A DNA stretch of 64,000 nucleotides, taken from contig NZ_QRHA01000001.1 in assembly GCF_003367475.1 (NCBI RefSeq), positions 372,001 through 436,000 of the forward strand, read 5' to 3'. The notes under the pieces were generated by a model that made no database searches, was not told the origin of the DNA, and was given only the letters and a program-made list of their open reading frames with translations. Source of the stretch: Alteromonas aestuariivivens (lineage in GTDB: Bacteria > Pseudomonadota > Gammaproteobacteria > Enterobacterales > Alteromonadaceae). Below, one piece after another: positions 37,333 to 45,845 of this stretch. Positions within the stretch are counted from its first letter, which is position 1, and each line of letters begins with the position of its first letter. The position numbers were made by a program, and so were the translations under genes.

Positions 37333-38619
37333 TCAGGTTGCCGCCAGAGGTTCCTGGCTTGTACCAGCGCTGTGCCGTATGGTGTTGAAATAGCAGATGC
37401 ACAAACACATAAGCAGATAATAAAAGGGTTCAAACACCAACATATCCAAAAATAATGCACCGACAAAATATCCAGCCATGCCGATAAATGCAGCATTGGA
37501 GTAATAGCGAATTGTTTCATCCTTGGAACTGTTTTGTGTGTGTCTGTGCATTCGAAACGCGCACACAAATATATACAGATACAGAATGCCGCTGAGTATC
37601 CCGCTGCCTGCCGCAAAGGTGATCAGTGTGTTGTGCGCAACGTGGGGAGAGCGGCCCGGATATTCAATGTCCGAAGCAATTTTAAAGCGGTGCAGACCCA
37701 CACCCAGAATGGGGTGATTGAGTATCAAATCTTTACCGACCAGCCAGGAGACAATCCGTGGGTTTATGGGTTCCTGGGTACTTGCGCTGGAATTTGTCAC
37801 CATCTCTTGCGATCGGCTAAGTACATTGCCGCCCTGATAAATAACGACAACCAGAAACCCGGCGATAATCGAGTAGGTGAAAAATTTGGATTTTACCGTT
37901 CGCGCACACAGCAGCACCGCCACGCCCAGTGCCAGCAGCGCGCCCCGGGAGCCAGTCATAAGAATGCTGTGCATGATCAACCCCAGCGCCAAAACCATGG
38001 TCGCTTTTATCACAATGTTTTTAAAATGGAAAAAGCCCAGCAGGACATAAGGAACGCAGACGACAAACAGAACAGCAAATTTATTGTTGTCGTTGTAGGC
38101 GCCTTTTGATGGCCCGGTAAGCCTTCCAGACTGAAAATGGCTCCAGTCTCCGGTGAAATAAGCCAGGTTGGCGTCAAAGCCGTAATAAGCGCCGCTTAAT
38201 AAGAAGCTGAAACCCAGAAACTTGAGTGCCCGCTCATTGGTAAGCAATGGAAGGCAGGCGAAATACAATAAAATGATGGTATTGAACAGTTCCTGAAAAA
38301 GATCTGCGGGGATGCCTCCGGGGTAGGGCGCAAACCAGTGAGACAGATTTACCATCAGCGCAAGCAACATCAGTGCTTTGTTTACCGGCAGTTTATAGAT
38401 GCTGAAATCAATGTTGCTTTTAAACGCCTGAATGAGCCAGGAAAGCAATACAAGACCGGCAAAAAACTTGAAGGCTGGCAGGCCCTCGAATGACCAGAAC
38501 CAGACAAACTGGGGCTGCAGAATGGAGTACAGGGCATACAGCCCAGGTGCGAGCCATGGCAGCGATAACAGGGAAAGCATTGCGGCCAGCATGGCCAGGA
38601 TGGTGATCAGCTTAACCAA
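37333..38619 (-). CDS. Putative O-glycosylation ligase, exosortase A-associated (Wzy/WaaL-like)
   Basis: 428 aa membrane protein with about ten TM helices. The signatures SGRLTGPSKGAYNDNNKFA and MTGSRGALLALG, and the late NHPILGVGLHRF with SPHVAHNTLI, match the exosortase-associated ligase family (TIGR03097-like). It starts at TTG 38619 with GGGAG eight bases upstream; the alternative ATG at 38592 would trim the first helix. It is a candidate for transferring glycan to sorted proteins or polymerising the chain. It is the second such protein in the locus. Confidence 0.85.
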   Translation of the reverse strand: MVKLITILAMLAAMLSLLSLPWLAPGLYALYSILQPQFVWFWSFEGLPAFKFFAGLVLLSWLIQAFKSNIDFSIYKLPVNKALMLLALMVNLSHWFAPYPGGIPADLFQELFNTIILLYFACLPLLTNERALKFLGFSFLLSGAYYGFDANLAYFTGDWSHFQSGRLTGPSKGAYNDNNKFAVLFVVCVPYVLLGFFHFKNIVIKATMVLALGLIMHSILMTGSRGALLALGVAVLLCARTVKSKFFTYSIIAGFLVVVIYQGGNVLSRSQEMVTNSSASTQEPINPRIVSWLVGKDLILNHPILGVGLHRFKIASDIEYPGRSPHVAHNTLITFAAGSGILSGILYLYIFVCAFRMHRHTQNSSKDETIRYYSNAAFIGMAGYFVGALFLDMLVFEPFYYLLMCLCICYFNTIRHSAGTSQEPLAAT

Positions 38620-38687
38620 CGGCGGGCTCCCGGGTTGAAAACCAGCGGCAAATGTTTGCTTGGGTTGTTGGGATATTGAACGGCATA

Positions 38688-39797
38688 TCAGTTCAGCGCA
38701 CTGTACAGAGAACAGTATTTTTGTGACATCTGTGACACAGGAAATTTATTGTAGAATCGCTGCTCAGCCTTGCTGCCCATTTCTGCACTCAGGCTATTGC
38801 TATGAATGATTTGGTTGATTGCAGCGGCAAACGGCTGTTCATTCTGGTTTTCGGTAACAAAGCCGTTTACGGAATTCTTAATAATTTCAGCATTGCCTCC
38901 GGCGTCGGTAACCACGCAGGGTTTGCCCAGCGACATTGCCTCTAGCAATGTCATAGAAGTTCCCTCGCTCAGCGATGAAAGCAGAAAGATGTCCATTGCC
39001 GCCTGAAGGTCCGCAGGGTTGGGCTGGTAGCCGGTGAGAACAACTCTGTGGCCGATACCGAGGCTGGCAATTTTTGCTTCAATGTTTTGCCTTTCATCGC
39101 CATCCCCGACCATTACCAGCCAGGTATCAGGGAATTCCTTGAGGACCAGGGCAAATGCATCCAGCATCATTGCATGGTTTTTAATTGGGTCGAAGCGGGC
39201 GATGGTGCCCAGTACTTTAGCGTCTTTCGGGATCCCCAAAGCTTCTTTGGTTTCGGGCACCTTACTCATATCCACTTCCAGCGGCTTTATGCCGTTGTAG
39301 ATAACTTCGATTTTATCTCTGGGAATGTATTCAAACTCGACTAACGCTTCCTTGGTAGCTTTGGAGATGGCGGTTACCTGGTTGGTGAACTTCATCAGAA
39401 GCGGGTTGACCAGTTTGCGCTTCCAGGAACTCGAATCCGGATAAAAACGCCCATGCTCGGTGAATATCACTTTTGCCTTGGTAAAAGCCGCGGCGAGCGC
39501 TCCATACACCCAGGGGGTGTATTGGTGGCAGTGCACCACATCGATTTGGTTTTCTAGGATGTGCTTGCGGATAGTTTTTACCAAACTGGTATCAAAGCCC
39601 GGTTGCCGTTCATGGGTTGTGATTGCAATGCCGCTTTCCTGCAGTTCTTTACCCCAGGGCCCAAGAGGGGCTTCAATGCAAAATATCGACATGTCGAATT
39701 CTGAAGGGTCAGTGCCTTCGATGATGTTTTTGATCACCATTTCCGTACCGCCAATACGCATGTCGTAGGTGATGTGGAGTACCTTGCTACGCGGCAT
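38688..39797 (-). CDS. GT4 glycosyltransferase, XrtA-associated (TIGR03088-like)
   Basis: 369 aa GT-B enzyme. The opening KVLHITYDMRIGGTEMVIKNIIE and the motif VVHCHQYTPWVYGALAA fit the PEP-CTERM-associated transferase family Stp2; the donor region is SLSEGTSMTLLEAMSLGKPCVVTDAGGNAEI. It overlaps the amidotransferase gene by 11 bp, so the pair is translationally coupled. Confidence 0.87.
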   Translation of the reverse strand: MPRSKVLHITYDMRIGGTEMVIKNIIEGTDPSEFDMSIFCIEAPLGPWGKELQESGIAITTHERQPGFDTSLVKTIRKHILENQIDVVHCHQYTPWVYGALAAAFTKAKVIFTEHGRFYPDSSSWKRKLVNPLLMKFTNQVTAISKATKEALVEFEYIPRDKIEVIYNGIKPLEVDMSKVPETKEALGIPKDAKVLGTIARFDPIKNHAMMLDAFALVLKEFPDTWLVMVGDGDERQNIEAKIASLGIGHRVVLTGYQPNPADLQAAMDIFLLSSLSEGTSMTLLEAMSLGKPCVVTDAGGNAEIIKNSVNGFVTENQNEQPFAAAINQIIHSNSLSAEMGSKAEQRFYNKFPVSQMSQKYCSLYSALN

Positions 39798-41667
39798 ATT
39801 TGTTCCACCACATCTGGTACATCAGCATGCTCCAGAGCACGGCTCCGTGGTCCTGTTTTGCGGACTGATGCTGGTTCCAGAGCTTTTCAATCGCCGACTG
39901 GCTGAAGATTTCCGTCAGTCCGCCTTCAGAGTTCAGCAGAGCCTTTTCTGCGGTTTGTTTCAGTTCGTTTCTGAACCATTCTGCCAGCGGCACTGAGAAG
40001 CCCATTTTCTTTCTGTACAGCAAGGATTCGGGTATGAATGGCTTAAAAACTTCCTTGAGCAGGTATTTCTTTTCACCCTGATTGTACTTTTGCTCTGCCG
40101 GAAGTTTGGCGGCAAATTCAGCCACCTGATAGTCGAGGATCGGCGCGCGCACTTCCAGCGAGTTGGCCATGCTGGTGCGGTCCACTTTTACCAGAATTCC
40201 GCCGGTCAAATAGGTTTTGATGTCGGTGTACAGAATTTTGCTCAAATGGTCCGGGCCATCCGCCTGGTTGTAGAAATCAACAGTGAGCTGGCTAGGGTGG
40301 TAGCCCTGCAGTTGCTGACCAATGTCGGGTTTCACCAGGCTCTGCCAAATATCGTCAGTCATCTGGCTGTTGGTAATGTAGAAGCCCATAGCCGGGTCGT
40401 GACTCAGGCTGGTCAGCAGGGATTTGGCCTTTTTACCTATGGAACCAGGAATTGTTCCTGCCAGCGTGGCTAGCCCGGGGAATAGCGTCTTCCTGACAGA
40501 TTCAGGGAATTTGTTGCGTAGCTTATTCTCGATGTCATCGGTGGTGTATTTTTCGTAACCGGCGAACATTTCGTCGCCGCCATCGCCTGCCAGCGCGACC
40601 GTAACGGCCTTGCGGGCCAGCTCTGAAACAAAGAACGTGGGTACCAGAGAAGGGTCTGCAAAGGGTTCGTCAAAAAAGCTGACAATGTGTTCCAACCGCT
40701 CGGCTACGTTTTGGTGTACGGTAAATTCGTGGTGCTCGGTATGATATTTTTCCGCAATTTCGCGGGCGAAGTCGGCTTCGTTGTATTTTTCATCGTCAAA
40801 ACCAATGGTGCAGGTTTTGACCGCTTGCCCGCTGGCTTCAGCCATCATGGCCACCACGCCGGAACTGTCGACGCCGCCGCTCAGGAAAGCCCCCAGAGGC
40901 ACATCACTCACCATGCGTTGCCGAGTGACTTTCTCAAGCAGCGCCTTAAGTTGTTCGCAGTGCTCCGCTTCACTGAGATGGGAAGTGTGGGCGAAACTCA
41001 GGTCCCAGTACTGGTGTATGGACATGCCACTGGCATCCAGTTGCAGGTAGTGGGCGGGTGGCAGTTTATGGATATGCTTAAAAATGCTCTTGGGGTCTGG
41101 CACGTACTGGTAGGCAAAAAAATCGTATACCGCATCCAGACGAATGTCGCGGGGAATATCATTTAATGTGAGCAGGGCTTTGATTTCAGATGCAAAAGCA
41201 AAGCGGCCATTGTGGCTGAAGTAGTAGAGAGGCTTCTTGCCCAGCCGATCCCGGGCGATAAAAAGCTGTTTTGTGGTTTTGTCCCAGATGGCAAACGCAA
41301 ACATGCCATTGAGCTTTGCCAGGCAGTTCGAACCTTCCCGGGCATACAGTGCCAGAATGACTTCGGTATCGGTGTGGCTGTTGAATTGGTGGCCCTCGGC
41401 TTCCAGTTCTGCTCTGAGCTCAAGAAAGTTGTAGATTTCGCCGTTGAATACAATAACCAGATTGCCGTCAGCCGAATACATAGGCTGGTTTCCGGCTTCT
41501 GAGAGGTCGAGTATGCTCAGACGGCGGTGGCACAGGCCGATGTGGTCATCGAGATAAATCCCGCCGGCATCTGGCCCCCGATGGTAAATGGCCTGACCCA
41601 TCGCTTCGAGCGTTGCTTCATTTCCTTCCAAACCGTTAAATTGGCTGAATCCTGCTATGCCACACAT
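39787..41667 (-). CDS. XrtA system asparagine synthetase-like amidotransferase (TIGR03108-like)
   Basis: 626 aa with an N-terminal class II glutaminase domain (nucleophile Cys2 in MCGIAGF, RGPDAGG near 30-36) and a C-terminal ATP-pyrophosphatase domain (SGGVDSS at 263-269). Members in exosortase loci are thought to amidate a sugar acid or amino-sugar rather than make free asparagine; that role is inference from context. Its position between FemAB-like and GT4 genes matches the order in other XrtA clusters. Confidence 0.92.
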   Translation of the reverse strand: MCGIAGFSQFNGLEGNEATLEAMGQAIYHRGPDAGGIYLDDHIGLCHRRLSILDLSEAGNQPMYSADGNLVIVFNGEIYNFLELRAELEAEGHQFNSHTDTEVILALYAREGSNCLAKLNGMFAFAIWDKTTKQLFIARDRLGKKPLYYFSHNGRFAFASEIKALLTLNDIPRDIRLDAVYDFFAYQYVPDPKSIFKHIHKLPPAHYLQLDASGMSIHQYWDLSFAHTSHLSEAEHCEQLKALLEKVTRQRMVSDVPLGAFLSGGVDSSGVVAMMAEASGQAVKTCTIGFDDEKYNEADFAREIAEKYHTEHHEFTVHQNVAERLEHIVSFFDEPFADPSLVPTFFVSELARKAVTVALAGDGGDEMFAGYEKYTTDDIENKLRNKFPESVRKTLFPGLATLAGTIPGSIGKKAKSLLTSLSHDPAMGFYITNSQMTDDIWQSLVKPDIGQQLQGYHPSQLTVDFYNQADGPDHLSKILYTDIKTYLTGGILVKVDRTSMANSLEVRAPILDYQVAEFAAKLPAEQKYNQGEKKYLLKEVFKPFIPESLLYRKKMGFSVPLAEWFRNELKQTAEKALLNSEGGLTEIFSQSAIEKLWNQHQSAKQDHGAVLWSMLMYQMWWNKYAA

Positions 41668-41679
41668 CTTAACTGCTTC

Positions 41680-42750
41680 CTACAAACTGATATAAGGCCT
41701 GATCAATGCGCCGGCTTTTATGGTAAAGCCTAAGGGTAATTTGCGCCATGTATTTTCCACCATTGCTCTGAGTGAGCCGCTGCCGCTTTCGCGCCCCGAG
41801 TCAGCCAGTGGTTGTGCCTGGTGGTTAAATTTTTTCCACAACAGCAGTTGCGGTTCTGCTCCCCACTGCTTTTTGAACCGGTACGTCCCTTCTTCATAGG
41901 TTGAACGGCCAAAATCAAACAGCCTGATGCCGTTATCGGCGCAATGCTCAAGTAACGACCAGTACAACAGCATATTGGGCGCCAGCGGGTTGTATTCACG
42001 CAGGGTGGATGCCCAGGGAATGCAGGCGGAACTGCCATTTTTGAGGATCAGTCCGGCGCCGGCTGGGTGTTCGCCCTTGTACACCACGCTGATCAGCGCG
42101 TTGTCACCATAATGCCGGATAATTTGCTCAAACCAGGCCTGTTTGTGCACGGGCGAGCCCAGGTCGCGCATATTGCGCGCGTAAACCTGATAAAACGCCT
42201 CGATAAACTCGCTTTGGGTACCCAGACTGACGGTAAGGCCATTTTTCTCCGCTTTACGAATCTGGCTGCGTAGCTTGGATTTGAAGGAGGCCAGCAGGGC
42301 TTCACTGCTTTCGGGCAGCGTTAACAGCATCCGCACTTTCTGGCCCTGCATGGCGCCGGAGTCCATCGGCGTCTGGGTGACATCGCGGATTTCAACATAC
42401 TTGCCGGACTGGCGCTGATTGAATTCGATTAGCCCATTTCGCATAGCGGCCAGTATTTCAGGGCTGTCTGCCAGCCCGTAACCTGCATCACAGTAGGGCA
42501 GAGCGCAGATTTTTCTGCCTGCGAACGGGATGTTCATCTGTATTGCCGGCAACACACCAACCACCGCATTGGTGGATTTGCTGAGCGCCATCAAACCGGC
42601 AATGGGATGGCCGTAAGCCTGATTGACCGCCCGTTGCCACTCGAACCTGTGATAGGGCGTTGCGAGTGGATCTGCAGCTACATAGGCGTTCCACGCTATA
42701 GAATCGGTGGGCGTTGCTGGTTTTAAGTAAAAATCAGTCGGATTATTCAC
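41680..42750 (-). CDS. FemAB-like XrtA/PEP-CTERM-associated protein (TIGR03019-like)
   Basis: 356 aa cytoplasmic protein of the GNAT/FemAB superfamily. The blocks PLATPYHRFEWQRAVNQAYGH, RSQIRKAEKNGLTVSLG, HPAGAGLILKNGSSACIPWAST and LFDFGRSTYEEGTYRFKKQWG are characteristic. FemAB proteins transfer aminoacyl groups from tRNA; here the acceptor might be a sugar, but no substrate is proven. It overlaps the downstream deacetylase gene by 4 bp. Confidence 0.9.
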   Translation of the reverse strand: MNNPTDFYLKPATPTDSIAWNAYVAADPLATPYHRFEWQRAVNQAYGHPIAGLMALSKSTNAVVGVLPAIQMNIPFAGRKICALPYCDAGYGLADSPEILAAMRNGLIEFNQRQSGKYVEIRDVTQTPMDSGAMQGQKVRMLLTLPESSEALLASFKSKLRSQIRKAEKNGLTVSLGTQSEFIEAFYQVYARNMRDLGSPVHKQAWFEQIIRHYGDNALISVVYKGEHPAGAGLILKNGSSACIPWASTLREYNPLAPNMLLYWSLLEHCADNGIRLFDFGRSTYEEGTYRFKKQWGAEPQLLLWKKFNHQAQPLADSGRESGSGSLRAMVENTWRKLPLGFTIKAGALIRPYISL

Positions 42751-43769
42751 GCTGTTTCCGCCTCCCTGAGGTGTTGAGGTGGATGCTCAGAAGACTGGCG
42801 CAGCAGTACCGAGGCCTCTGATATGGTGCAAAATCGCACGTTGGCGCGGGTTTGTAAGTAAGCCACCGAAGCAGCAATGCGCTTACAGATGCGTGTGAAG
42901 GCATCCTGCACATCCAGCAGGCCAGTGGCACCATCCAACAGGCTGGAACTGTGCAGGTACATATGAATAACCGGGCTTTGGTTCGCCAGGCTGGTGTCGA
43001 TAAGGGTATTCATGTCCTGCGCGGAGGTAAGTTCCGGGCTTAAATAAAGCTTGCGCAGCAGTCGGGTGTGCCACAGCACCCCCACCAGTTTTGTCCAAGC
43101 CAGCGCGGGAGAAGACAACGTATTGTGCAAGCCTGCTGCGCGTGAAAAATGCTTGTGATTGAAACCCGCGGTAACAGGGATTTCCATGATATTACGCTGG
43201 CTTCCTTCACTCAGTGCATCTGTTGTGCTGGGCCAGTAGGGGCGGTTTGGCGCACCCTCACAGCTGAAAAACTCGTTGCGGTAAAAAGGATACACACTGG
43301 AATCCACCTGGAAGCCCCGAGCGGCCAGAAGTTGCAGGGTCCGGGCGTTGATGCCCCAGCGACCACTGCGAAAAGAGCGCGGGGCGACGCCGATGTTCTG
43401 GCTGATGATTTGGGTCAGGCTGTCGAGTTTCTGAATTACCTGTTCTTCGGGCAGGTTGATGACATGGGATTCGACTTCAGTGGTTTCCCCAAAATACGGA
43501 GGGTTGCACCATGGATGAAGGTGAGCACCCACTTCTGCTTCGCGGTTTTTGACAAAATCGCCCAGATGGGCCATTCCCTCAGGGTCCTGAGCCACGGCGT
43601 AGTCTACAAAATACGTTGGGCGAATACCCAGATTCCGGCAATGATGCTGAAATGCCGGCAACTGCTGTACGTTTTGTACCGAGCAGTTGTCGCGCGGAAA
43701 AGCCTCGTTCCACTGCCATTCTTCTTCGGTGTCTACCGTAAGGACAAACAATACGTCGGGTTTAGGCAT
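42747..43769 (-). CDS. Second polysaccharide deacetylase-like protein of the locus
   Basis: 340 aa from ATG 43769; the longer open frame upstream lies inside the neighbouring glycosyltransferase. It has a NodB-like start (VLFVLTVDTEEEWQWNE), the sequence EVGAHLHPWCNPPY as likely metal site, and RSGRWGIN. It differs clearly from the deacetylase at 23827, so the locus has two. It overlaps the GT4 gene by 8 bp. Confidence 0.82.
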   Translation of the reverse strand: MPKPDVLFVLTVDTEEEWQWNEAFPRDNCSVQNVQQLPAFQHHCRNLGIRPTYFVDYAVAQDPEGMAHLGDFVKNREAEVGAHLHPWCNPPYFGETTEVESHVINLPEEQVIQKLDSLTQIISQNIGVAPRSFRSGRWGINARTLQLLAARGFQVDSSVYPFYRNEFFSCEGAPNRPYWPSTTDALSEGSQRNIMEIPVTAGFNHKHFSRAAGLHNTLSSPALAWTKLVGVLWHTRLLRKLYLSPELTSAQDMNTLIDTSLANQSPVIHMYLHSSSLLDGATGLLDVQDAFTRICKRIAASVAYLQTRANVRFCTISEASVLLRQSSEHPPQHLREAETA

Positions 43770-44874
43770 CAACTTGCTCTTCTGCCAGCTCGCGGAACAA
43801 TTCGTAATATTCGTTTGCCATACGCTGAGCCGAAAAATGGGTTTCAACAAACGTTCTGGCGTTGGTGGCCAGTTGCGCAGCGTATTTGGGCTGATCCAGC
43901 AGACATTCCCAGTCTTTCTGCAATTGCTCCTGGTCATGCAGGGTGGCGAGTAACCCGGATTCTTTGTTGGTGATCAGCTGATCAACGCCTGCAATGTTGT
44001 AGGCTGAAACCGGGATCTCCATTGCGCAGGCCTCCATCAGGCAGCGCGGAATGCCTTCCAGGGTGGAGGTCATTACGAACAGGTCAAAATCCCGCAATAA
44101 AGCGAGGCGATCATTACGGAACCCCAGAAATTCAATCGCCGCACTGCTGTTAAGTGTGGTGCAGTATTCTTCCAGTGCGGGGCGCGCATCACCGTCGCCA
44201 AGCAGCACCAGGCGGATATCCTGACGTTTGCGATAAAGAGTATCAAAGCAGTCCAGAATGGCGTGAATGTTTTTGCGGCTGATCATCTGGCCAACAAAAC
44301 CAATGGTTTTAACCTGCTCATCGGGTTTGGGCTGTTTGGTCAACCGCACCGCTTCCACTTCGGAGAGATCGACACCATTCTGTATGTAGGCCAGTTTACT
44401 GGCAGGGATGTTGAATTTTTTGACGTCTTCCATTAACTGGCGGGACAAAGGCACCACTTTGGCGGCGTACTTCATGGCCAGACAGCCCAGCCAGATAAAG
44501 GCACGAAGTTTGATATCTGCGGCGTTTTCAAAACCGTGGGGAGTGACCACACAGGGGATCCCAGCTTTTCTGGCTGCCATGACCCCAATGATGTCCGATT
44601 TGTAACCATGGGTATGCAGCACATCGATTTGCCGCTCTTTTATCAGTGCAGCCAGTTTCCCAACGGCACCAACATCAAAGCGGTTTTGCATTGCCAGACG
44701 GTGGGTAGTGCCAATGGGGGCAAACTGTTTTACCAGTTCCAGCTCTTCCGTGCCGGGCTCCTGGGTAACGACAAGTTCGCTGGTTACCGAATCCGGTAAA
44801 TGTTTGGACAGCGCCAGTACCCAGCGTTCCGCACCATAAAAACCAGTTGAACATATAAACTGTAAAACTTTCAT
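43762..44874 (-). CDS. GT4-family glycosyltransferase
   Basis: 370 aa. GT-B motifs: QFICSTGFYGAERWVLALSKHL, VVTPHGFENAADIK, KTIGFVGQMISRKNIHAILD and STLEGIPRCLMEACAMEIPVSAYNIAGVDQLI. It may act in chain extension; specificity not predictable. The next gene upstream lies 5 bp away. Confidence 0.9.
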   Translation of the reverse strand: MKVLQFICSTGFYGAERWVLALSKHLPDSVTSELVVTQEPGTEELELVKQFAPIGTTHRLAMQNRFDVGAVGKLAALIKERQIDVLHTHGYKSDIIGVMAARKAGIPCVVTPHGFENAADIKLRAFIWLGCLAMKYAAKVVPLSRQLMEDVKKFNIPASKLAYIQNGVDLSEVEAVRLTKQPKPDEQVKTIGFVGQMISRKNIHAILDCFDTLYRKRQDIRLVLLGDGDARPALEEYCTTLNSSAAIEFLGFRNDRLALLRDFDLFVMTSTLEGIPRCLMEACAMEIPVSAYNIAGVDQLITNKESGLLATLHDQEQLQKDWECLLDQPKYAAQLATNARTFVETHFSAQRMANEYYELFRELAEEQVDA

Positions 44875-44879
44875 GATCC

Positions 44880-45845
44880 CTACTTATGTGAATTGGTGCC
44901 AATGTTTTGCCTGATCCCTGCCACAGTTCCAATTGCCCGGGCAGGGAAATACAACAAATAAAAGCTGATACACTGGGGCCAGCCAACGTCGCCTCTGGCC
45001 AGACGGGTTAATCGCAAGGCATAGACAATAACGGGCAAAATCCCACCAACGAATGCCAGTGTAGCGAAGCCGGGCTCAGAAATCACCAGGCAAATAATCG
45101 CCAGCAGCCAACAGCTTAATACCGCGATGGGCACGACAAAGCTCGGCCATTCGCGCAATGGGATGCGTCGGCCAGACAAGGATTTAAGATTGGACTGGCC
45201 GCGCCAGATCTCTTTCCTGAACATCGGAATGAAGGCTTTGTCTTCACCAAGATGAACGTAGCTGGCCTTTGAGGTATAAAACAGGTTACCGAGCTGATTG
45301 ACCCTGTCGGTAAAATAGTAATCTTCGCAGGTGAGCAGGTGCTCAGGAAAGCCGCCGACCTTCCAAAAGGTGTCGCGGTGTAAAAACAGGTTACGGCCGG
45401 GTAAAAAGGCCACTTCAGTATCCAGTTCTGCGTTACTCAATGCGGTGCGAATTCGCTCCAGTGAGGGCGCATCAGGTCCGTTCACCTGCATGGCGCTGAC
45501 AAGCACAATATCATCATCCCGGCTGACAACGCCGAGCATGGTTTCGCTCCAGTTTGCAGACAGTGCCACGTCGGCGTCCAGAAACGCCAGATATTCGCCC
45601 TGAGCCTGGCGGGCACCCAAATTGCGGGAGTGGGAGATGGTATGGTCCGGCTCATTGAACACTACAGTTAATGCCAGTTGCTGTTTTAGCTGCGCCAGTT
45701 CGTCGGAGATTTCGCTGTTCTGGCTCACCACAATGACCTCCATTTTTTCAAGGTCGAAAGCTTGGGCGGCAATACTGTGCAACGTTTGTAGCAGCATTGC
45801 TTCGCGGCCTTTGTGGGGGATGACGAAACTGATTAATTTTTTCAT
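44880..45845 (-). CDS. GT2-family glycosyltransferase with C-terminal membrane segments
   Basis: 321 aa. The GT-A domain starts ISFVIPHKGREAMLLQTLHS; the DxD motif is in YLAFLDADVALS, and the acceptor region is LLTCEDYYFTDRVNQLG. Two hydrophobic segments between about 235 and 285 suggest membrane anchoring. It overlaps the upstream PL26-like gene by 4 bp. Confidence 0.9.
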   Translation of the reverse strand: MKKLISFVIPHKGREAMLLQTLHSIAAQAFDLEKMEVIVVSQNSEISDELAQLKQQLALTVVFNEPDHTISHSRNLGARQAQGEYLAFLDADVALSANWSETMLGVVSRDDDIVLVSAMQVNGPDAPSLERIRTALSNAELDTEVAFLPGRNLFLHRDTFWKVGGFPEHLLTCEDYYFTDRVNQLGNLFYTSKASYVHLGEDKAFIPMFRKEIWRGQSNLKSLSGRRIPLREWPSFVVPIAVLSCWLLAIICLVISEPGFATLAFVGGILPVIVYALRLTRLARGDVGWPQCISFYLLYFPARAIGTVAGIRQNIGTNSHK

